A program made the translations under genes and the position numbers. DNA of 64,000 nucleotides from Castanea sativa (Eukaryota > Streptophyta > Magnoliopsida > Fagales > Fagaceae): positions 70,091,889 through 70,155,888 of the forward strand of contig NC_134023.1 of assembly GCF_040712315.1 (NCBI RefSeq), written 5' to 3'. Below the pieces are notes generated by a model. It was not told the origin of the DNA. It made no database searches and saw nothing but the letters and a program-made list of their open reading frames with translations. Shown here piece after piece: positions 22,209-33,189 of the stretch; position 1 is the first letter of the stretch, and the number at the start of each line of letters is the position of its first letter.

Positions 22209-23400
22209 GATGCTAAGGATCAAAAGGATAGACACAAAAGAGACAGAGAGAGAAAAAAACAAAAAACCAATGGCAGACTACAAGTTAGCACACAAAAATA
22301 TAGAAAATAACAATCTATATGATACATGAACAATATCAACACATGATGCATGCTCTAATGCAGTGTGAATAAGTTCAATTTCACTTTAAAATCATAAATT
22401 GGCTTAAGCATAGAATGTATATCAAAAATCCCAAAATCCCATGAAAAAAAACTCAACAAATTGACCAATTGATCACTACACAAGATAGTTAACTGAAAAT
22501 AATGATCAAATCAATTAAACAAACAAGCCAATTTCGTAAATTAAAGGTCAATTGAACAAAATCCCCAATTCGGGTAGTTTCAAGCCTTAGAAAATTCAAT
22601 TTTCCCAAAATCAACAAATTGATCAAATTAATTCACAAAGATCAGATTTATATCATCCCACAACAAAAATCCATTGATCAATTTAGAAAGAAAAAATTGA
22701 AATCACCAAATTCATAGGTTTGAAATTTCCCCAAAATGCATGAAACATGAAAATAAATGAAAAAGGAGGGCCAAAAGAGTCTTACCGGCCTTAGAAGACA
22801 TAAACCTTGCAAAAAATTGGAGGGAAAATGACAAAAAATTGCTTTGAATCCTTGATCGATCGAAGAGAGAGAGAGAGAAAGAACTTTTTGAAAAAAATTT
22901 GAATAGTGACAAACACGTGAAAAACTTATGTTTTAAAAACCCTTTGAACGATTTTCGATTGATCGAAAAATAGGTTCGATCGATTGAAAATTACATTCGA
23001 TCAATCCAGCATCAATCGAGCATCAATTGAGCCAAACAGATTCAAACCAAAATTTTAATCGCAGTTTCGATCGGTCGAACAACACACTCGACAATCAAAA
23101 ATCTGGAAAAAATAATTTTTTTGAAAAACTGATCAATTTAATGCAAAACCTCCTCAAAGCATAGTATTTTATGAATAAAATGCATGAATATGAGATGAAA
23201 TGCTTTTCAAAAACACTTGAATTTAACCCTCATTATCCAAAAGTAAGATTTTCAATCAAATTTTCCTCAAAAACTCTTTAAACACATTTTACATCAAAAT
23301 AGAGGTTCTTTCAATCTTGGATGACCAAAAAAAAAAAAACACACAATAACATGTACAAAGTTTAGCAAAGATACCAAAAGGGGGGTAAGTTACAGACTAA
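22209..23400. other. Non-coding internal DNA with CGATCGAT palindromes
   Basis: No gene seen. TTCGATYGATCGA-type motifs cluster at 22853-22868 and 22950-23095, like those in the element's own LTRs, which suggests a fragment of a related LTR here. The rest is A-rich. Confidence 0.5.
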
Positions 23401-23545
23401 GGCCAGTTGAGGCCATGTGCGGAAAATAAAAATAAAGACCGACTGAGGCCATGGGGTTACAATTGTGAAAACCGGCTAAGGAATTGCAAAAGTAAAAGGG
23501 AGCCATCTGATTACAATGCTAAGGGTTGTAAAGAGGAGGCAAAGC

Positions 23546-23617
23546 TGAGGTGTTTTGGAACTCTTCCTAAAATTGGACCTTTGAGGTATTTTGGAGAAAC
23601 TCCTAAAATTAGACCTT
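23546..23617. repeat. Short tandem duplication
   Basis: The phrase 'cctaaaattggacctttg' returns about 35 bp later as 'cctaaaattagaccttgg', each preceded by a 'gttttgga'/'attttgga' stretch. Non-coding, decayed end of the movement-protein-like region. Confidence 0.6.
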
Positions 23618-23859
23618 GGGAATGGAGATCCTAAAGGTCTGGTTGAGCTATACTGGGATGCTGGTCTTTCTTTAAGGTAGATAGGTGACTACCTAAGGGG
23701 TTGGTGTAAATCTATTGAGGATCTAAACCGGGATTCATCCAGAGGTGTTCTACACTCATAATCTAGAGGAGTGCTAAGCCTAGATCTGTCAAAACTCAAC
23801 CTAACCGTGCGGTCGGCTAATTGCTGGAAAAAATCTAGATCTGGATTCTAGGCTAGGTT

Positions 23860-24658
23860 TTGGATCTGTAGAATATGGTTCTCATTCTCTAAAGTCCAAT
23901 TGGCTGGGAACTTCTGTCCATTTCAGGGTTCTTGGGACCTAAATCTTGGCACTAGGGTCAGTGGTTTGGATGAGGGTCATCTCACCCTTCTTACTCTTGT
24001 CAAGTGCTCCGATATTCATGTTTGTTCTCATGCACTTGTAGTAGAATCTGTATGTCAAGGCGATCTGACTAGTTCCCTACGTCATGAGGGTTCCATGGGT
24101 CTTGATATTGAGTGTGAGGGCTTTGATGACGTTGTCATCGTGGATGTGGACAGCAAAATCAGGGAAACAATCAAAATGGACTAGTCCATTGCTAAGGCTT
24201 GTTTCTATGGTTCCTAAGAGGCTGTCATGAAACCTGATATGTTGAGCATCTCTGAGGGTCATAAGGATTGAGTTGTTCAAACCTTTTTTGATGAGCAGTT
24301 TAACTCCGACTTGAACTAAACCTATGTGTAGGAAGTTATGACCTTGCTTCCTATGTGCTTGAATGGCTGATGGGGATAACAAGTAGCACATCTCGTACTC
24401 CTTGTTTATACCATAAACTTGCTCTATAGTCTTAACATGGTAATCTGTCTTGAAAGCCTTTTTCCAAGACCATAAGGACTTATAGATCTGGTTGGTGGAA
24501 ACTTTAGGGATATTCTAATCTCCTATGTCTAGATCTACATCTGATAACTTATAAGACTCTGAATTAATTATTCTTACATTTGCTGGTATCTCAAGGAGGG
24601 ACGATGGTTGGGAACATCTACTACTGGTAGAAGAGTAACTTCTAAACAACCTATTCAT
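23860..24658 (-). pseudogene. Movement-protein-like relic (caulimovirid / 30K type)
   Basis: On the minus strand a reading from 24658 shows, in order, a serine-rich start, a KVSTNQIYKSLW segment, the YLLSPSAIQAHRKQG motif, HIGLVQVGVK, LRDAQHIRFHDSLLG, HFDCFPDF and a KALTLNIKTHG stretch, then YYKCMRTNMNIGAL. This is the layout of plant viral movement-protein-like domains seen in endogenous caulimovirid sequences and some plant retroelements. Two in-frame stops (near 24517 and 24077) and decay after about 23900 mark it as inactive. It lacks an adjacent reverse transcriptase. It sits inside the mosaic element between gag and the PF20167-like relic. Confidence 0.6.
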
Positions 24659-25205
24659 CTTTCTAGATTAAAAGCTTAAATCAACAATTACAACCTATTC
24701 ACCTTTATCCTCAAACTTTTGGATCTAACCTTAGATCTAGAACAGGGTATACAATCAAGACAAAAGCCTTATCTGTGCAAACGCAATCCGAGCACTTACT
24801 TACACAATGGGGACCACCCTTTACGCCTTCCACATGGCTTACACGGGCTGACCAAACCAAACTAGGAAGATATTGGACTTATAGGGCTAACAACACAGAT
24901 TCAGACTCAGAATGTCTCAAAAGTACATCTGCAACAAACTTTTGGGCTAAACACAGAAACAAGAAGAAGCAGATAACTGGGATGCAAAGGTTAATCTGAA
25001 CAAATAATCACAGAATAATAAATAAAAAAGTTAAGAAGGAGGCTCAGCCTTCCAATGGTACAATTAGAAGAAGATGACGAAATAGTAACAGATGAAGAAA
25101 TAAATGAAGGGGAATGGAAGAGTTATCATGAAATAGATGTAAAATAATATATGGGGTGTGGGAGATATATCCATTAAAATAATTCAAAATAATATAGTGC
25201 TTAAA
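24659..25205. other. Unassigned internal DNA
   Basis: No recognisable domain on either strand; mixed composition, less AT-rich than the flanks. It may belong to the same element as the movement-protein-like relic. Confidence 0.35.
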
Positions 25206-25224
25206 ATAACTTGGATAACCTATA

Positions 25225-26306
25225 GATAAAAATAGTCGTGGCTTGAACTCGCGACTCAGTCAAGTCGCAAGGCCAAGTCGCTAGCCAGCTCTGTTTAGAA
25301 AATCCTGACTCTTTGCATTCAACACTCACTCCAGTCTAAATACCCCTGATACCCACGAAATGTAGAGAGCTTCCAGAGAGAATTTTGAGAAAGAAACCCT
25401 AGAGAAAGCTAAGATTGCCTCATCCACAATCTTCACATAGAGACTCTTCAAATTCCTTTACTCTTTTCCTCTCCATTGTTACATCCTTGAAAAGTATATT
25501 ACCAAAACCTTTTCTCACCATACCCATATCTATGAGAAAGTTGTTTGGTACTTTGGGAAGTAATTAAGAAGGGACCAATTTCATATTGGTTGATGCTATG
25601 GGCTATAGTAGAATCCGGTAAGCTAAAGAAGAAATAGATTTGGCGCAACTTCGTTGGAGTAGGAGCTTGGAGGGCTTAGGTACACTAGGTAGATTAGGCT
25701 TGGAGCGTCTTCTGCTGTCCATGTATCCCAACTACATTCTTTAGTGGATTATTGATCGCTTAGAGGGCGGCAGAGAGGTTTTACGCCGAGGACTTCGGTT
25801 TCCTCTTCGATAACACATCATTGTGTTGTCCTTGTGTTTGCATCTCCCTTCTCTTAATCTTTGCCATTTAATTTCTGCCGTGGATATGATTTTATTTGGT
25901 CTAGATTGTTTACTAATTCTGTTATAAGCTTATGTTCATTCTCCGCACATACTTTGTTTGATATTAAGCTTGAATTGGTAATTTGTTAATTAGGGCTTTA
26001 AATGTTCATAGTGTTTTACACTCTATTTTGAACTTTCAATTGGTATTAGAGCGGGTGCAGTCTTTGTGGTTTAAACACCTTAATGCGATCCTTGACCCCG
26101 CATTGAGATGGATCGGTCTCAATCTTTGAATGCTCCACCATATTTTAATGGTAGCAATTATGCCTTTTGGAAGGTACAAATGAGAGCATTCTTATGTTCA
26201 ATAGATGAATCTGTTTGGGATGCTGTTGATGTCGGCTGGACTAGGCCGGAGGCAGCCAAATCCACATGGGATAAGGCAACCCTCGCAGCGTTTAATGCAA
26301 GCATTT
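25225..26306 (+). mobile_element. Fragment of a plus-strand Copia element (LTR, primer site, gag start)
   Basis: The LTR end (…GAACTTTCA at 26038) is followed by ATTGGTATTAGAGCGGG, an initiator tRNA-Met primer site. The gag frame starts at 26108 and shows YFNGSNYAFWKVQMRAFL, typical of Copia gag. It stops at 26306, where opposite-strand gag sequence begins. The LTR's left boundary is uncertain. GCGACTCAGTCAAGTCGC-type motifs occur at 25250-25275. The element was truncated, probably by rearrangement with the related gag next to it. Confidence 0.7.
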
Positions 26307-26309
26307 AGG

Positions 26310-26768
26310 TTGATCATAGATTTCATCCAAATTATAAGCAGAATTAACAATATCATTAAGTTTAACATAAAATTCATCAAAACTTTCATCATCAGACATC
26401 CTAATGCTTTCAAATCTAATTGTTAACTATTGCAACTTATTGATTTTAATTGCCTTTGTACCTTTATGCAACGTTTGGAGAATATTCCAAGCAGTATGAG
26501 CAACCTCAACATTTGAGATTCTCTTGAATTTCTCCATAGAAACAGCATTAAAAATAGCATTCATGACTTTGCTATTAAAAGCAGCTGCTTCTTTCTGAGA
26601 AGTTTGCCACTCACTAACTGGAGTAGTGGGCTTCTCCCATCCGTACTCAATGGAATTCTAGACTCTCTCATCAATAGATTTTAGGAATGCTTTCATCCTT
26701 ACTTTCCAGTAGGCATAGTTGTTTTCATCAAAGTGAGGTGGGATCACAAGAGAGTGACCGTGTTCCAT
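26310..26768 (-). pseudogene. Copia-type gag relic of the mosaic element
   Basis: From the ATG at 26768 on the minus strand: PPHFDENNYAYWKVRMKAFL, then WEKPTTPVSEW, FNAVSMEKFKRIS and AWNILQTLHKGTKA, then MSDDESFDEFY. This is the N-terminal part of a Copia gag (UBN2-type). One TAG (after DERV) and one TAG (after KINKLQ) interrupt it. It breaks off at 26310, before the zinc knuckle. Confidence 0.75.
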
Positions 26769-26841
26769 GACAATAGGGACCAAGGATCAACTCTTAGATC
26801 AAAGAATCCAAACACAAGAGCTAACCTTTTCTGATGCCACC

Positions 26842-28740
26842 TGTACGCTTTTAGACCCCTTAAAAACAATTAGATTAACCTAATTATTTAGCCAAGTGAT
26901 TAACTTATGTAAATTATGTAGATCTAAGTTAACACGTATAAATCAAATCATTGAAATAGTGTAGAAAATAAATAAGACAACGATATGATAACCTAGGAAA
27001 ACTAAACCGATAAAAAACCTGGGGAGAATTTAACCTAGCTATCCTCAAGGTAAAACAAATCCACTATGAAAGAATTGAAGTTTACATAACAGCGACTTAG
27101 ACCACTAACATCCTATTGCTACCTCGAGTAGGAAACTTCTTTCTTAAATTCACAATAGCGACTTAGACTACTAACATTCTATTGCTACCACGACCATATG
27201 ACAGCTTCAAGTCCACTGACTACTTCTTTCTCAAATTCACAGCAAGTACAAGCACTCCCGCTTGTGTATCTTTAAGCTCTTAATGCAGCATCTGAATGAT
27301 CATCAAGTTCTTGACATAATCTTGATTCTTGATAACCCTAAGTATATGTGAAAGCAAACACCTCTAGATCGCACAAGAGATTCACATATCAGCATAAACA
27401 ACAACTGCAACAACCTTGAAAACGTGGCTAGGGTTTTCTCTTTTATACCTAGGGAAAAACATAAAACCCTACACGTCAAACGAGCTTGGGCTGAATTGGA
27501 AAAATCCTACAAAAAAATAATCTATACGAGCTTCGATCGATCGATTCAGACAGATTTACACAGTAAATCCTGCAGTACACTTGATTCCAACTTTACACAT
27601 AAACATACTTAGAGCACGTCTAAAAACAAGACTAAACATTTTGATCATGGTTTGCCAACTAATAGGCCAAAAACATATTGACCCCTTGTGATGAATTAAG
27701 TTGATTAATTACCCAAGTTATTAATTAATCAGATTAACATGCAAAGCACGTGGTAGCACAAACAAATCACCAATAAACTAAAGTATGCAGTAGAAAATAA
27801 AAGACATGGTGATTTGTTTACGAATGGGGAAAACCTACACGGCAAAAAAACCCCACCGGGTGAATTTAAGGTCACTACTCCCGAAATTCGACTATTATCA
27901 CAATAAGCGATTACAAGTAAAGGAATCCTAAGTACCTTACCAATCTACAATTAAATCCTTACCCCAATATCCAATTGGACTTGTTCTGTAGTGACAATTT
28001 CTCCTTTCAATGCACAGCTCCCAAGTACGTGACTAATCAATTGCGCGGATCTCAGTACACGACTTCAATCACCAACTAGAGAAGATTGTTGGCTGCAAAG
28101 TTCTTCAATTCATCCACCCGATGAAGATCAAGAAGATGCTTGGTTACAAAACCCTATGGTGCAAAGACACAACAACTTCTTCACAAGAAAGATGAACTAG
28201 GGCAAGAACTTTGTCTTAAGTCACAATTTGCTTGAACAAGGATTTCTTAATGCTTGTGCAACTTGTATATATTTTGATGGCCCTTAAACTAATCCTTTTA
28301 TATGTCTAGGGTTAGGAGAAAAGAAGGTCCAAAGACACGTTCACGGATTGGAATCAAAACAGAACTCAAAATCTGCTTTTCTTAAACCTCGACAGATATA
28401 GGTATCGAGATACTGTCGAGTAGTTGTCGAGCCACGGGCTGGAACAGCTCTTTAAACCTCGACACATGCTAGCTGTCGAGCTTTAATGAACTTGCACTTT
28501 TCAGCTTGTTTCTTGGACAGACTTGATGACTTCAACACTTGATCTTGAAACACAGTTTCTTGATGCATAAAACTTATCCTAAATCTACCCAATTACTAGT
28601 AAAGTGTGTTTTGTCAAAGGATTAGCAAATTACATAAAAGAATGACATATGTTCTAAACAAGTGAAACACATATGTCTTAACACCAACATTATAAAATGA
28701 AATTCTAATACATTTGAACCTAAAGTCTTAGAACCCAACA
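26842..28740 (-). repeat. 5' LTR of the mosaic element, interrupted by a solo LTR
   Basis: Starts TGTACGCTTTTAGACC and ends GAACCCAACA. After removing 27660-28683 plus one CCAAC copy, about 870 bp remain, homologous to the 3' LTR. A partial internal duplication ('cacaatagcgacttagac' twice, near 27095 and 27150) makes it longer than its partner. Confidence 0.8.
27660..28683 (-). mobile_element. Solo LTR (Copia-type) nested in an LTR
   Basis: CCAAC flanks both sides (27655-27659 and 28684-28688), and the other LTR shows the uninterrupted site near 20557. On the minus strand it starts TGTTAAGAC. Its sequence matches the plus-strand LTR remnant at 15255-15745. It contains TCGACAG/TATCGAG repeats at 28387-28480. 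Only an LTR is present, consistent with LTR-LTR recombination. Confidence 0.8.
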
Positions 28741-28745
28741 AAAAA

Positions 28746-29335
28746 GATTTTCACGGTAGCTGGGTGGAAAGGCGCCTTGGATGCCAAGTCTTAGTCTTGG
28801 TCTTCTTCAACAATGCAAAGACTTTTGGAGAAAGCACAAGATAGAATCTGGGAAAGCGCCATTATTTCAGTATTGTATGTAACTTTTTTACTTGATAAAT
28901 GAAGACTTTAGATATAGAGAGGATTTTTTTTTTTATACAAGATAGAATTTCTACTCTAGCCTAATCTAAGTGTATAAGTGTGTGAAGCTCCCTCCTAGAG
29001 ACTTGAACCTCGGCCCTTACCCCCCACAAGCATTTATACTTGTAGAGTGACCACCGCACCAAGGGGGAGCGGTGGTTAGAGAGGAAAACTTAAATATATT
29101 ATATCGGGGAAAAACAAAACTAGAAGTTATTAACTTGATATTGTTCGTACTTAGTATTCATGTCTATTGATGTTTGGTGATAGTTGGAAAGTGGCTTTAA
29201 AAGGAACGAACATTGCATTATTAATTTATTAGAACAATTGAGAGTATTTGCGTTCATTTAGGATTTAGCCAAAAAATTTCTACTATTCTACAATAAGGAT
29301 CTATTAAAAAAAAAAATTAGCTAACTATTTTGAAA
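28746..29335. repeat. Duplicated block A, right half
   Basis: Continues block A after the mosaic element and matches 43210-43690: 'ccttggatgcc', 'cttgataaatgaagact', 'gatagttggaaagtggctttaaaagg', 'attaatttattagaacaattgagagt'. Contains an inserted SINE absent from block B. Confidence 0.75.
28924..29077 (-). mobile_element. tRNA-derived SINE, copy 2
   Basis: The same family as 946-1151, inverted. On the minus strand it shows GGTGCGGTGGTCACTCTAC (A-box region), GAGGTTCAAGTCTC (B box), and an A-tail (the T run at 28924-28934). AGAGAGGA flanks both ends (28916-28923 and 29078-29085). Block B near 43430 has the site without the SINE. Confidence 0.85.
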
Positions 29336-29339
29336 AATT

Positions 29340-29511
29340 TGAGAAATTTGAACATATTCACAACAAATCATATGTTGTAAGTTGTTATTGGTTTTAATTT
29401 GAATCTATCACTGAAATTACTTTTTTGCTCACGTTGTAACAACCAATAACAACCTACCACTTATAATTTGTTATGAAAGTGTTGTGAAAATATTGTGGAC
29501 ATAGTATTTCT
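29340..29511. mobile_element. Palindromic MITE upstream of the receptor-kinase relic
   Basis: CACAACAAATCATATG and GTTGTTATTGGTTT on the left are mirrored by 'aacaaccaataac' and 'gtgttgtgaaaatattgtgg' on the right. The same family is found at 60003-60176. It ends about 75 bp before the kinase start codon. Left end degraded. Confidence 0.6.
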
Positions 29512-29587
29512 TTTAAAAATTACCAAACATTTTACTTTATAAGTGATGCTATGGGTTCTTTCTAATCATAAAGCCATAACCGCTGCA

Positions 29588-31257
29588 ATGGCTCCTTCAA
29601 CACTAGTTCATTTTCGTTCTCTCACGCTTCTACTAATGCTTCTACCTCTCCTTCCCACTGTTTTCACCTACAGCAGTGATGAATGCAAAATGTTGACAGA
29701 ATCACCTTTACTTGCACAGCGACAGTCTGGTTCATGGACGTCACCTTCAGGTGAATTTGCATTTGGATTCCATATTCTTCAAAATGGTGAGAACTTTAAT
29801 CACTTCTTGCTTGCAGTTTGGTTTAAGAAAATAAAAGTTCAGACTATAGTTTGGTCTGCAAATGGAAATAAACCAGCACCAGAAGGTTCCGAACTAAAGC
29901 TAAATAGCTACAATGAGTTTGTTCCCAATGACCCTAAAGGCATAGAATTATGGAAGGTTCAAACGAATGGTTCTAATCCTAGTTGCATAGCTATGCTAGA
30001 TAATGGAAACTTGGTGATTAGAGACAAGTATAATAATCCTGTATAGGAGAGCTTCAAAGAACCTACTGATACAATTTTGCCAGGGCAGATACTACACAAG
30101 CCTAGCAAGCTCATGTCTCACACATTTAAGACTAGTCATTTTAAAGGGCGCCTTCAGCTTTATTTGCAGAAGGATGGAAATCTAGTGCTTTATTCTCTGT
30201 CTATGCCATCTGAAGACATTGAGAAACCTTATTATGCCACCATGACACTGCGATGGGATTCACAGTTGATCTTTAATGAGGCTGGATACATCTACATCCA
30301 AGACGCAGTGAAGACCTACAATCTTACTAGGGAAGACCCAGGCTCAAGAGAAATTTTCTAACACATGGCTATGATTGATCATGATGGAGTCTTCAGACTA
30401 TACAAACACCTAAGGGACAATAAAGGTGATGGGAGCTGTCCTTCATCATGGGCCATCATGCAAGGCATTCCTGATGATATCTGTGGTGCATTGGCCAGTG
30501 ATCATGTTAATGCTGGTGATGGGTTCTGCGGACCCAATGGCATTTGTAATACCTTAGATAATTCAAGTGGGAGAGCATTTTGCTCATGTCCTGTTGAATT
30601 TTCTCCCTTGATCCAACTTGACAATTGGGTAGGGTGTAAACCAAATTTTCCATTGCCTAGCTGCCACAAGGGATGGGAAAAAAAGAAATAAAGAGCTTGT
30701 AGATTTTGTAAAGCTTAAAAATGTGGACTTTCCATTCACTTCATATAAACTAGTTGAAGGACCTCAGGTCAATGAGGCAAGCTGTAGACAGCTATGCCTC
30801 GATTATTGCTTGTGTGTTGTGGCCATTTATGAGGAAAAAGGTAATTTATGTTGGAAGAAAAATTATCCTCCGTCCAATGGAAGACAAAGCCAAAATATTA
30901 CTAGAATAACTCTCATCAAGGTACCTAAAGATCATGGTTCAGATAAGAAAGACCAGTCTGTGGTAGTTATCTTGGCACTACTCCTTGGCAGCTCTGTATT
31001 TCTCAATATTCTTTTCTTCTTAATTAGTTATGTGGCTGTTTACTACTTATATTATAAAAAGATGAAATTGGCATGGAATATTGATAGAACACTTGCAACA
31101 AATGTGAGAAACAATATATATAAAGAACTCGAAGAAGCAACCAGGGGCTTCAAGCAAATATTGGGCAGAGGTGCTCTTGCAATAGTTTATAAAGGGGTCC
31201 TTGCATTAGATTCTAAAAGATTTGTTGCAATCAAGAAGTTAGATAAGGTGGTAGAAG
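29588..31257 (+). pseudogene. G-type lectin S-receptor-like kinase (LECRK type), truncated
   Basis: Starts MAPSTLVHFRSL with a leucine-rich signal peptide. It is followed by a bulb-type lectin domain (SGSWTSPSGEFAFGF, AVWFKK, VWSANGNKPAP, MLDNGNLVIRD), an EGF-like segment (CGPNGICNTLDNSSGRAFCSCP), a PAN-like segment (CRQLCLDYCLC, CWKKNYPP), a membrane helix near 30965-31055, and the kinase start (LGRGALAIVYKG, FVAIKKLDKVVEE). Breaks: TAG at 30044-30046 where the family has a conserved Trp before ESF, TAA at 30359-30361, and a frameshift in an A-rich run near 30680-30695. LINE sequence replaces everything after the VAIK lysine region. Family members have about 800 residues and act at the plasma membrane; this copy cannot. 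Confidence 0.85.
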
Positions 31258-31765
31258 AAGTAACAACCATTATGATTAGCGTTGGAAACCCAATTTCAGA
31301 AGGATCTGTTCCAAAAAAGCCCACTCCACCCTAGCATACGCTTTGCTCAAATCCAGCTTAAGAGCCATGTAACCTTGATTGCCTGTACAATTATTCTTCA
31401 TATGATGGAAAGATTCAAAAGCAATTAAAATATTATCCGTGATAAGCCTATTCGCAACAAAGGCGCTCTGAGTTTCTGATACAATAGAATCCATTAAAGG
31501 TTTGAGGCGATTAGCAATAACTTTACTGACAATCTTATAAATCACATTACACAGGCTAACGGGCTTAAAATCAGACACCCTTTTTGGATTTTGCACTTTG
31601 GGAATTAAAGTGATAAAAGTATGGTTAATAGATTTTAGGATGGATCTAGAATTTAAGCAAGAAAGAACAGCCCGAGAGACATCCACACCTATATCAGTCC
31701 AATAAGTTTCATAAAATAAGGGCGGCATCCCTTCCGGTCCCGGGGCCTTTAACGGAGCCATACCA
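31258..31765 (-). mobile_element. LINE reverse-transcriptase fragment
   Basis: On the minus strand from about 31763: APLKAPGPEGMPPLFY, then FITLIPKVQNPKRVSDFKPVSLCNVIYK, ANRLKPLMDSIVSETQSAFV, ITDNILIAFE and LKLDLSKAYARVEW. This is the N-terminal half of an L1-type reverse transcriptase; the usual 'DMSKAYDRVEW' motif has Ala where the catalytic Asp is expected. Only about 500 bp remain, without the YVDD-type part. Both ends are abrupt junctions, the left with the kinase relic. Confidence 0.85.
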
Positions 31766-32133
31766 CGTAACCCTCATGTATTATTGTGTTCTATACTTTA
31801 TACTTCCGCTTCCGCATATTCAACATGGTGTATCAATACTAATATTTCACATTGCCCTTTCGGGAACAAACATGCCTCTAATCTAAATGGCTTGCAGATT
31901 CAATCATTGGAGAAGATTTGATGGAGTTGAATGTATGCATCTGTAGTGTGTATCAATTTCTATTTTTTTTTCTCTATCTTGGAGCTACATGTGCGTGATT
32001 ACATAGCATTATTTAATTTATGAATTTGAAATACCTTTGTATTTCAACTCCATTCCTTTTTCCCTTGTGTGTGCATATGTTTTTTTATTAATTAATAATA
32101 ATTCCACTTACGTTGAGTACTGAAAAATTTAGT
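31766..32133. pseudogene. Relic of a PGG-gene tail
   Basis: 'ctaaatggcttgcagattcaatcattggagaag' (about 31880-31912) matches the end of the ankyrin/PGG loci at 10450-10480 and 63525-63555, followed by a matching 3' UTR-like stretch ('tgtatcaatttctattttt', 'gattacatagcattatttaa'). No coding capacity remains. It shows a further lost copy of the family near the kinase relic. Confidence 0.6.
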
Positions 32134-32600
32134 CACTACAAGAAATTTGGGTTTAGGCGACGTTTCTAAAACGTCACTAAAACCCCCAAAAAGGCACTAT
32201 AGACCCAAATGGTCCATAGCGACGTTTTTTTTTTTGCGACGTTCCAAAACGTCGCAATAGAGCAGTCACTATTGGTCTATTGCAACGTTTTGAAAAACGC
32301 CGCTATATGTTAATCTTCAGTGGCATTCAAAAGCTTTTAGTGACGTTTTCTAAATAATATAATATTTTCGTATATAAAATAGGAAAATACATTTAGTGAC
32401 GTTTTTAAAATGCCGCAAATAATCGCACCTATAGCAACGTTTCAAAAACGTCGCGAAAGCAGTTATCCTCTTGTTTTTTAGTGACGTTTTTAAAACGTCA
32501 CTATAGGATTGATTATTTACAGCATTTTAAAATGCGTCACTAATAAGGATTTCTCTTACTTTTTAGAGACATTTTTAAAACGTCGCAAAAACCTGCTCAT
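32134..32600. repeat. CACTA subterminal repeats
   Basis: At least eight copies of a 16-20 bp palindromic motif (GTGACGTTTTTAAAACGTCAC in its fullest form; core ACGTTT-N-AAACGT) in both orientations. In En/Spm such repeats bind the TnpA-type protein; here this is inferred from position. Confidence 0.85.
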
Positions 32601-33189
32601 TATTTTAAAAAAAAAATATTAAAAATGCTATATAAACATGCTTAAAATTCAACAATAACTAACACAAACTTGTAATAAATCAAATATACCTATTGATCAT
32701 CAATATTCCACAATAACACAGTAACCATAGATTCAATATATTTGTTTAATACCAATACATGTATCATCTTGAATTGAACAAAACACTTGTCTACCTACAC
32801 ACACAAAAAAGTGTGGACAACCACCTAAACTATGACAATATTAAACAAAATATAATACTTCCAAAATAAATGTGGTTGTAACAAAACACTTTTCTACCTA
32901 TACAAAAAAAACAATCACCCAGACTATGGCAATATTATAAACAAAATACAATAGTTCCAAAATAATTGTGGTTGTTTAACTATGTAATAGCCCATGGAGT
33001 CCTTAAAACATTGCATGTACCGCTATTCGCTAGCTTCTTGATGGGATGAAGCCTGTGACCTATAAGGAGTTAGAGATTGACAATCTAAACCGAAACCACC
33101 CTGAATACAAATTAAAGTATCTAATAAGTTCATAAAGAAATCATTTCAAGTAACAAAATAATAGTTGCTATACTTAAAAAATTTAAACA
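32601..33189. other. Non-coding CACTA interior
   Basis: AT-rich; no frame with domain similarity. Contains a loose duplication ('acaaaacacttgtctaccta' near 32779 and 'acaaaacacttttctaccta' near 32881). Confidence 0.5.

Larger units (their letters stand above)
19766..28740 (-). mobile_element. Mosaic LTR retrotransposon (Copia-type ends, no pol)
   Basis: LTRs at 19766-20611 and 26842-28740 (the latter interrupted) begin TGTACG and end CCCAACA. AAAAA flanks both ends (19761-19765 and 28741-28745), and block B at 43218-43262 shows the uninterrupted site. On the minus strand the order is: primer-site-like GGTGGCATCAGA, Copia-type gag, foreign plus-strand Copia piece, movement-protein-like relic, PF20167-like relic, purine tract next to the 3' LTR. 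No protease, integrase or reverse transcriptase is seen, so it is a non-autonomous or patched element. Which internal parts moved with it and which inserted later cannot be settled here. Confidence 0.75.

Noticed and set aside
31276..31334. End of the receptor-kinase frame as a genuine protein C-terminus
   Set aside because: These codons are complement of LINE reverse-transcriptase sequence.
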